A stretch of 64,000 nt of DNA from AWTP1-13 sp963827545 (GCA_963827545.1 CAWHBI010000032.1:59482-123481), one strand, 5' to 3'. Shown: positions 45,510 to 54,127, numbered from the stretch's first letter. Program-made: numbers and translations. The notes: generated by a model not told the origin, from the sequence alone.

Positions 45510-46835
45510 TCAGTCTTGCCGAACCTCACTGCTGGCCATCGCGAGGTGTGCTGCCGCGGCGGTGGCGAGCTTGCGCGGCCGATAGTGCTTCGCGATCGAG
45601 CGGTGGCGGCGCGCGCGCGTCTCGATCGCCTCGACGAGGCGCGGCATGAGCGGTTCTGGGCCGGCAGGCATCGCCGCGACTGCTGCAGCTGCCTCTCTCG
45701 TCTCCGCGAGAACCGCGCGTGCCAATGTCTCCACGCGGGCGAGCAGCCGCGCTGTGTTGAGGCCGCAGTCGGCCGCAAAGGCCTCCCACTGAGGCCAATC
45801 GATGTGCTCTGCCGCGAGCATCCGATCGAGCTTGTGCGAGATGCCGTCCCAGGCCGCCACGCACGTCACGCCGTAGATCGGGGCGAGGCTGACGCCGTTG
45901 TCCGAAATCATCAGGGAAAAGTTCCTGGCGTGGGTATCGGGATTGCAGACCAGGATGTTGAAGATGAAGTAGTCGATCAGGCTCAGCACATCGGGCGCGC
46001 ACATCACGCACCGAGTGAGAGAGAGCATATCGGCAAGTGAGGGCCCGTTCGGGCCGGCTTGGTGCGCGTCGTATTTGCCGGACCGAGCTATGCCGAGTGC
46101 CTGGAAGAAATTCTCCTGATGCAGCCGGCGCCAGCTCCCGGCCTGCTCGATGCGGTCGTAGCGTGTGACCAGGAGGTAGGTGCTGCTGCCCGCTTTGCCC
46201 GTGGCGACCGCAGGCGCGTTGAGGCCGCAGCGACGCGCCAGCACCAGGCAAAGGGCCTCGTTGTGCACCCCGCCGAACAGGTGGTCCGAAGCGGGCTTCA
46301 GGATGTGGGTCGAAGGGGCGCCGTCGCCGGGCAGGCAGATGCGGCCATCGGCATCGACGACAACGGGGAGCTTGCACTGCACGCCGGCCAGCGTCCCGGA
46401 CACGACGCCTTCTCCGGCCGGGAGGGGCATTTGCGGCAGCTCATTCACAATTCGTTCCAGAGCAGTTTCGCTGGCAACAGGCGTCCAGCCGCTGTGAGCG
46501 GCAGAGCCAGGTTGGCCGCCAGGTTGGCCGAACGACAGCGCCCCGGCCGTGTCGCGACCCACCTTCTCCAGGATGGCCATGGTGTCTTCAGGGGCCGCGC
46601 CAAGCTGTCGCGCGAGGGCCCTCAGCCGAGACCCCTCCGGCAGCAGGTTGGCGGCCCAAGGCCGGAAGATGCGGTGTGACACGCGGGGAGCCGAAAGCGG
46701 CATCAGGAGCGAAAGGGGGAATGCCCCCCTGGTGCCGAGCCACGCGGGGTCATAGATGAACGACGGACCCCCATCCTGCGGCTCGATCGTGCCGACGCGC
46801 TTCGTTTCGAAGAAGACCGAGAGCTCAGCAGCCAC
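45510..46835 (-). CDS. hipA: HipA-type serine/threonine kinase toxin, possibly metal-site defective
   Basis: About 441 residues. N-subdomain 1 (FFETKRVGTIEP, then RGAFPLSLLMPLS), the nucleotide-loop region SGTLAGVQCKLPVV, STHILKP, and the catalytic motif CNPDTHARNFSLM (about D300 and N305) identify HipA, which phosphorylates glutamyl-tRNA synthetase in the known case. The later LAPIYGVTC has Gly (about 322) where HipA proteins usually have the metal-binding Asp of YDV. GTG 46835 has GAGGGG 7 nt upstream and overlaps hipB by 11 nt; GTG 46850 is an alternative. Partner of the hipB gene directly upstream. Confidence 0.92.
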   Translation of the reverse strand: MAAELSVFFETKRVGTIEPQDGGPSFIYDPAWLGTRGAFPLSLLMPLSAPRVSHRIFRPWAANLLPEGSRLRALARQLGAAPEDTMAILEKVGRDTAGALSFGQPGGQPGSAAHSGWTPVASETALERIVNELPQMPLPAGEGVVSGTLAGVQCKLPVVVDADGRICLPGDGAPSTHILKPASDHLFGGVHNEALCLVLARRCGLNAPAVATGKAGSSTYLLVTRYDRIEQAGSWRRLHQENFFQALGIARSGKYDAHQAGPNGPSLADMLSLTRCVMCAPDVLSLIDYFIFNILVCNPDTHARNFSLMISDNGVSLAPIYGVTCVAAWDGISHKLDRMLAAEHIDWPQWEAFAADCGLNTARLLARVETLARAVLAETREAAAAVAAMPAGPEPLMPRLVEAIETRARRHRSIAKHYRPRKLATAAAAHLAMASSEVRQD

Positions 46836-47106
46836 GCGGAGGCCCCTCACCGCTCCAAGGCACGTCTCGAGCGTCCATGAAATCGAGCGGGCGCAGGCCG
46901 ACAGCCGCCGCCGCGGCCAGCGCCTTGCCGAGCTGGCAGCTCGCCTTGCCGGCCTCCAGATCGATAATGAAGCGGCGGCCGAAGCCTGTGGCGAAGGCGA
47001 TGTCCTCCTGCCTCAGGTGCATAGCCTCGCGGCGGCGACGCACCAGGGCTCCGAAGCGAGCCGCAAAGTTTTCTGCGCAGCCCGTCTTGTCCGTTTTGTC
47101 TTGCAT
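46825..47106 (-). CDS. hipB: HipB-type XRE antitoxin
   Basis: 93 residues from ATG 47106. A helix-turn-helix of the XRE family lies at about 15-70 (FGALVRRRREAMHLRQEDIA, then TGFGRRFIIDLEAGKAS). It overlaps hipA by 11 nt. HipB proteins bind HipA and repress the operon by binding palindromes near the promoter; five such palindromes lie directly upstream at 47125-47314. The frame is open further upstream, but only over the palindromes. Confidence 0.92.
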   Translation of the reverse strand: MQDKTDKTGCAENFAARFGALVRRRREAMHLRQEDIAFATGFGRRFIIDLEAGKASCQLGKALAAAAAVGLRPLDFMDARDVPWSGEGPPRGC

Positions 47107-47124
47107 GGCGGCTCGTCCACCTGT

Positions 47125-47314
47125 GTTCCCGAGAGGGAACAACTCATGGCGATTCGCCCTTGCGCGAGGGTGTTCCCGCTCGGGGACACCTGCAGTCCAT
47201 GTGTCCGATCGCGCGCATGGACGCCGGTGTTCCCGTTCGTGCACATGCGATCCCGGCGACGTTCCCGAGCGGGAGCGTCGTAAGATCGGCAATGACCTGT
47301 TCCCGAGCGGGAAC
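47125..47314. promoter_or_regulatory. Array of five GTTCCC-N4-GGGAAC palindromes upstream of hipB (operator array)
   Basis: Sites at 47125-47140, 47172-47187, 47229-47244, 47261-47276 and 47299-47314. The last is a perfect 16-bp palindrome, GTTCCCGAGCGGGAAC; the first has a GAGA centre with perfect arms; the others have one or a few changes in the right arm (most in the third, GTTCCCGTTCGTGCAC). Start-to-start distances are 47, 57, 32 and 38 nt. The array begins 19 nt before the hipB start, the expected position for HipB autoregulation, and ends at the aminotransferase stop codon. Confidence 0.85.
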
Positions 47315-48499
47315 TCAGGGCCCGACTTCCCGCCCCAGATACTCCACAGCCGCCTGCACGCCGCCGGAGCCGTGTGGGATGGCCAGCGCCCTGAGCCCCA
47401 TCTCCACCGCCCCCAGCGTGCCGAGGGCCATGGGCGCGTTGCAGTGGCCCATGTGGGCGATGCGGAAGGCCTTGCCGCTCAGGTCGCCCAGACCGACGCC
47501 CAGCACCACGCCGCACTTGTCGCGGCAGTAGTTCAGCAACGGTTCTGGATCGCGGTCCTGCATGAGGATGCAGGTCACCGAATCGGCGCGCTCGGGCGGG
47601 TTGGGGATGCTGAACGCCAACACCTGCCCCTCGGCCCACTTGGCAACGGCCTGGCGGGTGGCCTCGGCCAGCAGGGCGTGCCTGCGGAAGGCGTTCTCCA
47701 GCCCCTCGGCCAGCAGCATGTCGATGGCCTTGCGAAGGGCGAACAGCAGATGCTCTGGCGGCGTGCCGCAGTACTTCTGGTAGTGGATCTCGCCCTCGCG
47801 GAAGGTCCAGTCCCAGTAGAGCGTGCGCAGGTTGGCAGTGTTGTGCCGCTCGCGAGCGCGGGCGTTGGCGGCGACGAAGGCGAGGCCCGGTGGGGTCATC
47901 AGCCCCTTCTGGGAGCCCGACATGGCGACATCGATGCCCCAGCCGTCCATGTCGAACGGCATGCACCCCAGCGAAGCCACGGCGTCGACCATCAGCAGCG
48001 CCGGGTGCTTGGCCGCATCCATGGCCTTGCGGATGGCCGGGATGTCGTTCACAACGCCCGAGGCGGTGTCGATCTGCACCACCAGGATGGCCTTGATCTG
48101 GTGTGCCTTGTCGCGCTTCAGCCGCTCCTCGACGGCCACCGGATCGACCGCCCGCCGCCAGGTGCCGTTCAGCACCTCGACCTCGATGCCGATCATCTTC
48201 GCCATCTCGCCCCAGCCGAGGGCAAAGCGGCCGCTTGCCAGCACAAGCACGGTCTCTCCCCGCGATAGCACGTTGGTCAGTGCTGCCTCCCAGCCGCCGT
48301 GGCCATTGGCGGCGTAGATGTAGATGCGGCCCTTGGTGCGGAAGATGGTCGCAAGATCCGCCATACAGCTGTCGGTGATGCCGACCATCTCGCCAGCATA
48401 GATGTCCATGGCCGGCCGCTGCATGGCGGCCAGCACCGCGTCGGGCACGTTAGTGGGACCCGGGATGCTCAGGAATTGTCTGCCGTTGCTGACCGTCAT
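47315..48499 (-). CDS. Class V aminotransferase (serine/alanine-glyoxylate type)
   Basis: 394 residues, PLP fold type I. FLSIPGPTNVPDAVL at the N-terminus, YAANGHGGWEAAL, DAVASLG and the PLP lysine in MSGSQKGLMTPPG identify the alanine-glyoxylate/serine-glyoxylate aminotransferase group, which transaminates glyoxylate to glycine. ATG 48499 has AGAAGG upstream and overlaps the nth stop by 4 nt, so it is translationally coupled to nth. Confidence 0.92.
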   Translation of the reverse strand: MTVSNGRQFLSIPGPTNVPDAVLAAMQRPAMDIYAGEMVGITDSCMADLATIFRTKGRIYIYAANGHGGWEAALTNVLSRGETVLVLASGRFALGWGEMAKMIGIEVEVLNGTWRRAVDPVAVEERLKRDKAHQIKAILVVQIDTASGVVNDIPAIRKAMDAAKHPALLMVDAVASLGCMPFDMDGWGIDVAMSGSQKGLMTPPGLAFVAANARARERHNTANLRTLYWDWTFREGEIHYQKYCGTPPEHLLFALRKAIDMLLAEGLENAFRRHALLAEATRQAVAKWAEGQVLAFSIPNPPERADSVTCILMQDRDPEPLLNYCRDKCGVVLGVGLGDLSGKAFRIAHMGHCNAPMALGTLGAVEMGLRALAIPHGSGGVQAAVEYLGREVGP

Positions 48500-49242
48500 G
48501 AACTGGCCTTCTGTAGCGAGGGGATCTGGGGCGGGCCGCAATCAAACCACTTGTCCGCCGAAAAGCACAGGTCGCAAACAATACAGGCGTTGCAGCGGGG
48601 TTTGCGTGCCTGGCACACATAGCGCCCATGCAGAATGAGCCAGTGGTGGGCGTGACGCATGTACGCCTCGGGGATCGCCTTCAGCAACCCCATTTCGACC
48701 TCGAGCGGCGTCTTGCCGGCCGCCAGCTCGAGGCGATGGGCCACCCGGAAAACATGGGTGTCGACGGCCAGCGTGGACTGTCCGAAGGCGACGTTGAGCA
48801 CGACATTGGCGGTCTTGCGACCCACTCCGGGCAGCGCCTCCAGCGCTTCCCGATCCTTGGGCACCTGACCGCCATGCTCGGCCAGCAGCCGCTCCGACAA
48901 AGCGATCACGTTCTTGGCCTTGTTACGGTAGAGCCCGATGGTCTTGATGCGCTCCTGCACGTCCTCGACCCCCAAGGCCACCATTTTCTTGGGCGTATCT
49001 GCGACCTTGAAGAGGCCGCGCGTGGCCTTGTTGACGCCGGCGTCAGTGGCTTGGGCGGAGAGCACCACGGCAACGAGCAGGGTGTAGGGATTGACGTGCT
49101 CCAGCTCGCCCTTCGGCTCCGGGCTGGCGGTGGCAAAGCGCCTGAAAATCTCCCCCACCCTCTCGGGCGAGCTTCGGGCGCGATTGCGCTTTGCGCGCAT
49201 TGCCTTTGGCGGGCTTGGTCCGGGCCGGACAGTCTTGGGCAT
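48496..49242 (-). CDS. nth: Endonuclease III (DNA glycosylase/AP lyase)
   Basis: 248 residues. Removes oxidised pyrimidines and cleaves the abasic site. The catalytic lysine is in DAGVNKATRGLF, the helix-hairpin-helix in LPGVGRKTANVVL, the catalytic aspartate in AVDTHVFRV, and the 4Fe-4S ligands in CQARKPRCNACIVCDLC (C-x6-C-x2-C-x5-C). The N-terminus has a basic extension of about 25 residues (MPKTVRPGPSPPKAMRAKR). It is divergent from the DUF2244 gene, a common alphaproteobacterial pairing. Confidence 0.95.
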   Translation of the reverse strand: MPKTVRPGPSPPKAMRAKRNRARSSPERVGEIFRRFATASPEPKGELEHVNPYTLLVAVVLSAQATDAGVNKATRGLFKVADTPKKMVALGVEDVQERIKTIGLYRNKAKNVIALSERLLAEHGGQVPKDREALEALPGVGRKTANVVLNVAFGQSTLAVDTHVFRVAHRLELAAGKTPLEVEMGLLKAIPEAYMRHAHHWLILHGRYVCQARKPRCNACIVCDLCFSADKWFDCGPPQIPSLQKASS

Positions 49243-49283
49243 CGGGCTTCGCGCGCGCCAGGAGGGTTGATAGGATCGCAGAC

Positions 49284-49784
49284 ATGAACGGAAAGCCGGA
49301 GCAAACGCAAGCCGAGCCGGGCGCGTTCCACGCGGTGCTCACCCCCCACCGTTCGCTGAGCCCCGCCGGCTTTCTCGCACTGATGGTGGCGCTGGGCGCC
49401 ATAAGTTTCGTGACGGGCATCGTATTCCTGATCGCGGGCGCCTGGCCGGTGCTGGGCTTCCTCGGCCTCGACGTTCTCCTCATCTACGTCGCCTTCAAGC
49501 TCAATTACCGCTCGGGACGCCTCTACGAGACCGTGGACCTGACGCCTGCGCGCTTCGTACTGACGCGCGTGCACCCCTCGGGCCGCCAGGAGCAGTTCCA
49601 CTGCAATCCCTACTGGGCGCGCGTGAGCTTGCGTGAATGGCCGGACGGCCGCACCGCGCTGAGCGTCGTTTCCCGCGGCAAGGAACTGGCGTTTGCCCGC
49701 TTCCTCACAGACGCAGAACGGCGGGATCTGGCAACTGCCTTGAGAGAAGCGCTGCTTGCCGCCCGCGGCGGCATAAGAATTTGA
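49284..49784 (+). CDS. DUF2244 integral membrane protein
   Basis: 166 residues with two adjacent membrane helices (about 31-48 and 54-74) after LTPHRSLSPAGF, which is the family N-terminal signature, and then a soluble C-terminal domain (LYETVDLTPARFVLTRVHPSGR, here as LTPARFVLTRVHPSG; NPYWARVSL). Function unknown. Divergent from nth, with 41 nt between starts. Confidence 0.88.
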   Translation: MNGKPEQTQAEPGAFHAVLTPHRSLSPAGFLALMVALGAISFVTGIVFLIAGAWPVLGFLGLDVLLIYVAFKLNYRSGRLYETVDLTPARFVLTRVHPSGRQEQFHCNPYWARVSLREWPDGRTALSVVSRGKELAFARFLTDAERRDLATALREALLAARGGIRI

Positions 49785-49870
49785 GAAGGCAGAGCAGGAA
49801 ACGGGTCGATTAGTGCTGCCGTGCAGACTAACTGAGAGGTCAACGCCGCTAGCAACCGCGAGAAAGACCC

Positions 49871-50773
49871 ATGCTACACGCACCCATCGCCACGGATACC
49901 GCAACTCTCCTCAGCCCTGACCGCTCGCGCGACTATGAGCTCATTCGCCGCGCAATCGCCTTCCTGTCGGAGACCTGGACCGAGCAGCCGCCGCTCGACC
50001 GGCTGGCGCAGCACCTGGGCCTGAGCCCGGCCCATTGCCAGAAGCTGTTCAAGCGCTGGTGCGGCCTGAGCCCCAAGGAGTTCGTGCAGTCGATCACCGT
50101 CGACCATGCCCGTGCGCTGCTGAAGGACTCCGCCAGCGTCCTCGAGACGGCGCACGAGGTGGGCCTCTCGGGCGCTGCGCGGCTCCACGATCTCTTCGTC
50201 TCGCACGAGGCCATGACGCCGGGCGACTACAAGCGCCGCGGCGAGGGCCTGGAGATGGCCTACGGTTTCCACGCTTCCCCCTTCGGCGAAGCCCTGCTCA
50301 TCGCCACCGATCGCGGCCTTGCGGGGCTGGCGTTCGTAGACGAGGACAAGGGCCAGACGCAGCAGGAGGCGCTCGCCGACATGACGCAGCGCTGGCCCAA
50401 GGCGCGCTTCGTGCCGGCGCCGGAGAGAACGGCCGTCTTCGCACAGCAGATCTTCAAGTCGTCCCCTTCCAGCAGGGAGCGACCCATCCGGCTGGTCATG
50501 ATCGGCACGGACTTCGAGGTGCGGGTGTGGGAGACGCTGCTCAAGATCCCGATGGGCCGGGCCGTCAGCTACAACGACATCGCGCGGCATCTGGGCCAAC
50601 CCACCGCCTCACGGGCGGTCGGCTCGGCCGTGGGCCGCAACCCGATCTCGTTCGTGGTGCCCTGCCACCGCGTGCTGCGCGGCGACGGCAGCCTCGGCGG
50701 CTACCACTGGGGCCTCACCCGCAAGCGGGCCCTGATCGGCTGGGAGACGGGGCGGGTGGCAGGGCGAGCGTAA
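49871..50773 (+). CDS. Ada-like protein: AraC-type HTH fused to O6-alkylguanine methyltransferase
   Basis: 300 residues. An AraC-type DNA-binding domain (about 15-115, LDRLAQHLGLSPAHCQKLFKRW, then GLSPKEFVQS) is fused to a methyltransferase domain with the acceptor cysteine in VPCHRVLRGDG (about C265) and SYNDIARHLGQP before it. Transfers alkyl groups from O6-methylguanine to itself. The N-terminal zinc domain of E. coli Ada, which senses phosphotriesters, is missing, so it may not be a classic Ada activator. Confidence 0.93.
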   Translation: MLHAPIATDTATLLSPDRSRDYELIRRAIAFLSETWTEQPPLDRLAQHLGLSPAHCQKLFKRWCGLSPKEFVQSITVDHARALLKDSASVLETAHEVGLSGAARLHDLFVSHEAMTPGDYKRRGEGLEMAYGFHASPFGEALLIATDRGLAGLAFVDEDKGQTQQEALADMTQRWPKARFVPAPERTAVFAQQIFKSSPSSRERPIRLVMIGTDFEVRVWETLLKIPMGRAVSYNDIARHLGQPTASRAVGSAVGRNPISFVVPCHRVLRGDGSLGGYHWGLTRKRALIGWETGRVAGRA

Positions 50774-50776
50774 GGT

Positions 50777-50888
50777 GTCATCCCGGGCCTTGTGCCCGGG
50801 ATCCAGGTATCAGCGTGCCGCAGCGCTTGCGGATGGCTGGATCCCGGCGACGCCGGCCTTCGCCGGTGCAGGCAAGCGCCGGGATGAC
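50777..50888. repeat. Intergenic inverted repeat with GTCATCCCGGG ends, copy 2
   Basis: 112 bp bounded by GTCATCCCGGGCC and GCCGGGATGAC, with internal hairpins (CCCGGGC...GCCCGGG near 50781-50800, and GCCGGCCTTCGCCGGTGC-like arms). It fills the gap between two convergent genes, like its relative at 15726-15801, and could end transcription in both directions. Confidence 0.75.
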
Positions 50889-50890
50889 AG

Positions 50891-51496
50891 CTAGGCCCAC
50901 GGCCTCGCCGTCTGCGCTTTGGCCTCGTACTCGCCGATCGACTTCTCGCTTTCCATCGTCAGGCCGATGTTGTCGAGGCCTTCGAGCAGGCAACGTTTGC
51001 GGAACGGGTCCATTTCGAACTTGATGCAACCACCGTCAGGCCCGCGGATTTCCTGCTTCTCCAGGTCGATGGTGATCGTCGCGTTGGCGCCGCGGTTGGC
51101 GTCGTCCATCAGCTTGTCGACGTCTGCCTGCGGCAGCTTGATTGGCAGAATGCCGTTCTGGAAACAGTTGTTGTAAAAGATGTCTGCGAACGACGGCGCG
51201 ATCACGCAGCGTATGCCGTAGTCGAGCAGAGCCCACGGCGCGTGCTCGCGCGAGGAGCCGCAGCCGAAGTTCTCGCCGGCCACCAGGATCTGCGCCTTGC
51301 GGTAGGCGGGCTTGTTCAGCACGAAGTCGGGCTTCTCCTTCCCCTGCTCGTCGTAGCGCAGCTCGTAAAGGAGGTGCTTGCCGAGGCCGGTGCGCAGAAT
51401 CGTCTTCAGGAATTGCTTGGGAATGATGGCATCGGTGTCGATGTTGATCATCGGCAACGGCGCCGCAACGCCGGTCAGTGTCGTGAACTTGTCCAT
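50891..51496 (-). CDS. leuD: 3-isopropylmalate dehydratase small subunit
   Basis: 201 residues. With LeuC it isomerises 2- to 3-isopropylmalate in leucine synthesis. MINIDTDAIIPKQFLKTI, NFGCGSSREHAPWAL (substrate-binding swivel loop), and FNNCFQNGILPI-like YNNCFQNGILPI are all present, and length is normal. ATG 51496 has AGGTAGG upstream. leuC lies about 4.4 kb upstream on the same strand. Confidence 0.96.
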   Translation of the reverse strand: MDKFTTLTGVAAPLPMINIDTDAIIPKQFLKTILRTGLGKHLLYELRYDEQGKEKPDFVLNKPAYRKAQILVAGENFGCGSSREHAPWALLDYGIRCVIAPSFADIFYNNCFQNGILPIKLPQADVDKLMDDANRGANATITIDLEKQEIRGPDGGCIKFEMDPFRKRCLLEGLDNIGLTMESEKSIGEYEAKAQTARPWA

Positions 51497-51683
51497 GGCC
51501 TACCTGCCCCGGTTCTGCCCCGCCTTCCCAATAGCGGGCACCCATTTTTCGCTAGCCAGCTTGCGTCCGTCAAGGCTGGGGCCATAGCAGCGGGTTGCAC
51601 CCGTCCCTCTCAGGGTGTGGTCGGCCCGTCGCGAAAGGTCCACCCATGAACCACCGCATGGCCCGAATTCGCAGTTATCCCGG

Positions 51684-52217
51684 CTACTTGACGGTGGGGT
51701 CGGCGTAGCACCTGCGCATGGCTTCGCAGCGGTGCGAGCCTGAGAAATGCATGCTGTCGCCCTTGGCGGGGGAGATGAACTTGCATACCTCCTCGAGCCC
51801 CTCCGGCGTCAGCCACCCCTGCCGGCGCCCGCGCTGCACGGCAAAGCAGTCAGCTGTCTCCTCGTCGGGTCCGCGGTACTGGTGACCGCATTCGTGTGCG
51901 TGAATCCAGAGCTTCACGGGCACCGACACCTTCGCCAGCAGCTTCGGGTTGAGGATGAGGAAGCCTGGATAGGCGGCGCCGTAGTCGTCGAGCTTGTTGT
52001 CGAGCACTGTCGGCCGCTTACCGCAAATCACCTTCCGCCCGTCCAGGACAAGTTCACCCGGAGGCACGATTTTGGCGTCGGCACCGACCTTGCCGGCGTA
52101 CTCCTCCGGCGTTGGACTGGCGGCCGCAACCGCCAGAACGGAAGCAAAGCAGAGCAGAACAAGCCCAGCGGCCACGCCCAACCGGACCCTCAGTGTGCAG
52201 CGCGGCTGCCCGCTCAA
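51684..52217 (-). CDS. Exported HExxH putative metallopeptidase-like protein
   Basis: 177 residues with a signal/anchor helix (about 14-33, GVAAGLVLLCFASVLAVAAA). The motif HAHECGHQ (about residue 107) contains HExxH, followed by GPDEETADCFAVQRG, where E-x-x-x-D resembles the third zinc-ligand region of M48-like gluzincins. Six or so cysteines suggest disulfides in the periplasm. The start is uncertain: TTG 52217 has GGGGG upstream, and internal TTG/GTG codons before the helix are possible. Activity not shown; family not named. Confidence 0.75.
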   Translation of the reverse strand: MSGQPRCTLRVRLGVAAGLVLLCFASVLAVAAASPTPEEYAGKVGADAKIVPPGELVLDGRKVICGKRPTVLDNKLDDYGAAYPGFLILNPKLLAKVSVPVKLWIHAHECGHQYRGPDEETADCFAVQRGRRQGWLTPEGLEEVCKFISPAKGDSMHFSGSHRCEAMRRCYADPTVK

Positions 52218-52355
52218 CGGAAGACCCCCGTGGTCGAACTCCCCAATCTTTCGGGGCAGTTTTGCCCGTCCCCAATCGCGATTGCAACAGCTAGTTCAAC
52301 GTGCTCTGCGGAGCTCTGGCAGGTGTGGCTTAAGCTCATCAATTCAACGCGTTGG

Positions 52356-52772
52356 TCAATCCGCGGCCTCTGCCTCAATGTGCGCCATATCGGCGTCGGA
52401 CAGCCCGAAGTGATGACCAATCTCATGCACGAGGACGTGGGTGACGATGTGGCCCAGCGTCTCGCCGCCCTCGGCCCAATAATCGAGCATCGGCCGACGG
52501 TACAAGAATACCATGTCCGGCAGGCTTGGAGTGTCCATCACGCTCTTTTTGTCGAGGCTCACGCCCTGGTAGAGCCCCATGAGATCGAAGGGGCTCTCCA
52601 CCTTCAGGTCCCGAAGCACTTCCTGGGTGGCGAAATCCTCGACACGGATTACCACGTCGCCGCACATATCGCGGAACTCACGCGGCAAACGTTGCCATGC
52701 GCTCTCAGCTAGCTCCGCTAACTCGGCGAGGCCCGGCGCATGCTTGCCTGCCCAACCCTTTCCGCCTGCCAT
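52356..52772 (-). CDS. Small zincin-type metallopeptidase family protein (PF06262-like)
   Basis: 138 residues. HEIGHHFGLSD near the C-terminus gives HExxHxxGxxD, the metzincin-like active site of the small Zincin_1 family; MLDYWAEGGETL precedes it. The family is cytoplasmic and mostly uncharacterised. ATG 52772 has GGGGAGGAG 9 nt upstream. Two other HExxH proteins of different type lie within a few kilobases. Confidence 0.88.
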   Translation of the reverse strand: MAGGKGWAGKHAPGLAELAELAESAWQRLPREFRDMCGDVVIRVEDFATQEVLRDLKVESPFDLMGLYQGVSLDKKSVMDTPSLPDMVFLYRRPMLDYWAEGGETLGHIVTHVLVHEIGHHFGLSDADMAHIEAEAAD

Positions 52773-52848
52773 CGGGCCATGCTCCTCCCCTGCCGAGTCT
52801 GCGGAAAGGAGATAGGTCCTCGGCGCAGACCAGACCAGGGGCCGCCGC

Positions 52849-53160
52849 TCAGGATTCGGACTCAACGACCGCCATCACCTGGCGCACGCCGACAACGGCC
52901 CTGAGCGCGCGCTCGACCAGATCAGCAGTGCGCTGGGGCACACCGGCGAGCCGCAGATCGACAGTCAGCTCGCTGCCGTCGCCGGACTCGCGCGAGGCGT
53001 GCACGCGGGAGGGCACGGCTCCCAGCTTGGCGACAGGCTCGATCAGCCGCGGCAGCAGGCCGGGATCAGCCGGGGCGGTGATGAAGAAGAAGGCTCGGAC
53101 GGTTGCAACATTGGTGCGCGGCGCAGACGCATCTGCGGCGCCAGCAACGGAAGATGGCAT
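52849..53160 (-). CDS. Small ACT-like domain protein
   Basis: 103 residues with a single beta-alpha-beta-beta-alpha-beta pattern: RAFFFITAPADPGLLPRLIEPV, then SELTVDLRLAGV and LVERALRAVVGVRQVMAVVE (quoted in parts). It looks like an ACT domain, as in acetolactate synthase small subunits of the IlvM type, but no synthase gene is adjacent. ATG 53160 has GAGGACC upstream. Possibly a free-standing amino-acid sensor; branched-chain link is only suggested by the leu genes on either side. Confidence 0.65.
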   Translation of the reverse strand: MPSSVAGAADASAPRTNVATVRAFFFITAPADPGLLPRLIEPVAKLGAVPSRVHASRESGDGSELTVDLRLAGVPQRTADLVERALRAVVGVRQVMAVVESES

Positions 53161-53326
53161 GGGAAGAGGTCCTCGACATGTGATCGCGAATGAACGGCGA
53201 AAACCCGGCGCCCTCAGGCGGCCGGGGCCATAATTCGCAGCGCGATCACAGTGCGAAGGCTTTGGACCATGGGCATAATCTAGCGGTGCCAGGTTAACTT
53301 TTCAACAAGGTCAGCGAGGCCAAGCG

Positions 53327-54127
53327 TCAGGACGGCTTGCGGGCGATCACAATCGCTTCGTCCAGGGTGAACCAGAGGCTGTCGCCCTCGAGCCTCGGCT
53401 TGAGGAAGGCCTTCAATGCCGGCGCCGCCTCTGTCAGCATTGCGCTGAGCCGCTCGATGGTTGCCGCATCAGCGCCCAGGCGCTCGGCCCACGGCTGAAA
53501 TTCCATGTCCTTGCCGAGCCGCTCCTTGTGCACGACATCGAACCCGGTGTCCGCGAGCACCTCGCTCCACTCCGCGAGCCCCAAGCAGCGGCTATGGCTC
53601 GGATCGCGGATCTTCTCGAACGCGTTGTAGGTGAGCGAGGCATCGCGCAATTCGGAATTGGAGAAGCCCGGGGTGGACTCAGTGTCAGGCGCGATGTTGT
53701 CGACCAACGCGAACGTTCCACCCGGTTTCAAGACGCGCTGGACTTCGCTCACAAAGGTCGGGATGTCGGGAAAATGATGGGGCGCGATGCGGCAGGTGAC
53801 GAGGTCGAATTGCCCATCCTGGAACGGAAGCGCCTCCGCGTCGGCGCTGACAGCCTCCATGTTGGTGAGCCCCTTGGCCAGAGCAAGCTTGCGGGCTTCG
53901 TCCAGCATCTCGTCGGTGATGTCGCTGGCGATCGCGCGAGCGACGTGCGGGGCGAAGGCCGCCGCCGTATGGCCGGCCCCGGTGGCGATATCCAGCGCGT
54001 GCCAGTGTCGGTCCGGTTTCACCAGCTCGACGAGGCGGTTGAGGCTCGCACCCTTGGCATGGACCACCGACGTCGCGTAGGCCGCAGCGTGAGCGCCGAA
54101 CTGCCGTTGCACGAGCGACTTTGTCAT
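53327..54127 (-). CDS. Class I SAM-dependent methyltransferase
   Basis: 266 residues. Motif I ALDIATGAGHTAAAF, then SDITDEML, ADAEALPFQDGQFDLV and LKPGGTFALVDN are the standard methyltransferase-11 blocks, resembling ubiquinone/menaquinone-type UbiE relatives. ATG 54127 has GGAGAC upstream; GTG 54139 is an alternative. The methyl acceptor is unknown. A thioesterase gene precedes it on the same strand. Confidence 0.9.
   Translation of the reverse strand: MTKSLVQRQFGAHAAAYATSVVHAKGASLNRLVELVKPDRHWHALDIATGAGHTAAAFAPHVARAIASDITDEMLDEARKLALAKGLTNMEAVSADAEALPFQDGQFDLVTCRIAPHHFPDIPTFVSEVQRVLKPGGTFALVDNIAPDTESTPGFSNSELRDASLTYNAFEKIRDPSHSRCLGLAEWSEVLADTGFDVVHKERLGKDMEFQPWAERLGADAATIERLSAMLTEAAPALKAFLKPRLEGDSLWFTLDEAIVIARKPS

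Noticed and set aside
47125..47314. CRISPR-like array of short repeats
   Set aside because: The repeats are only 16 bp, themselves palindromic, irregularly spaced (32-57 nt) and placed at the hipB promoter, so they fit operators and not a CRISPR array.
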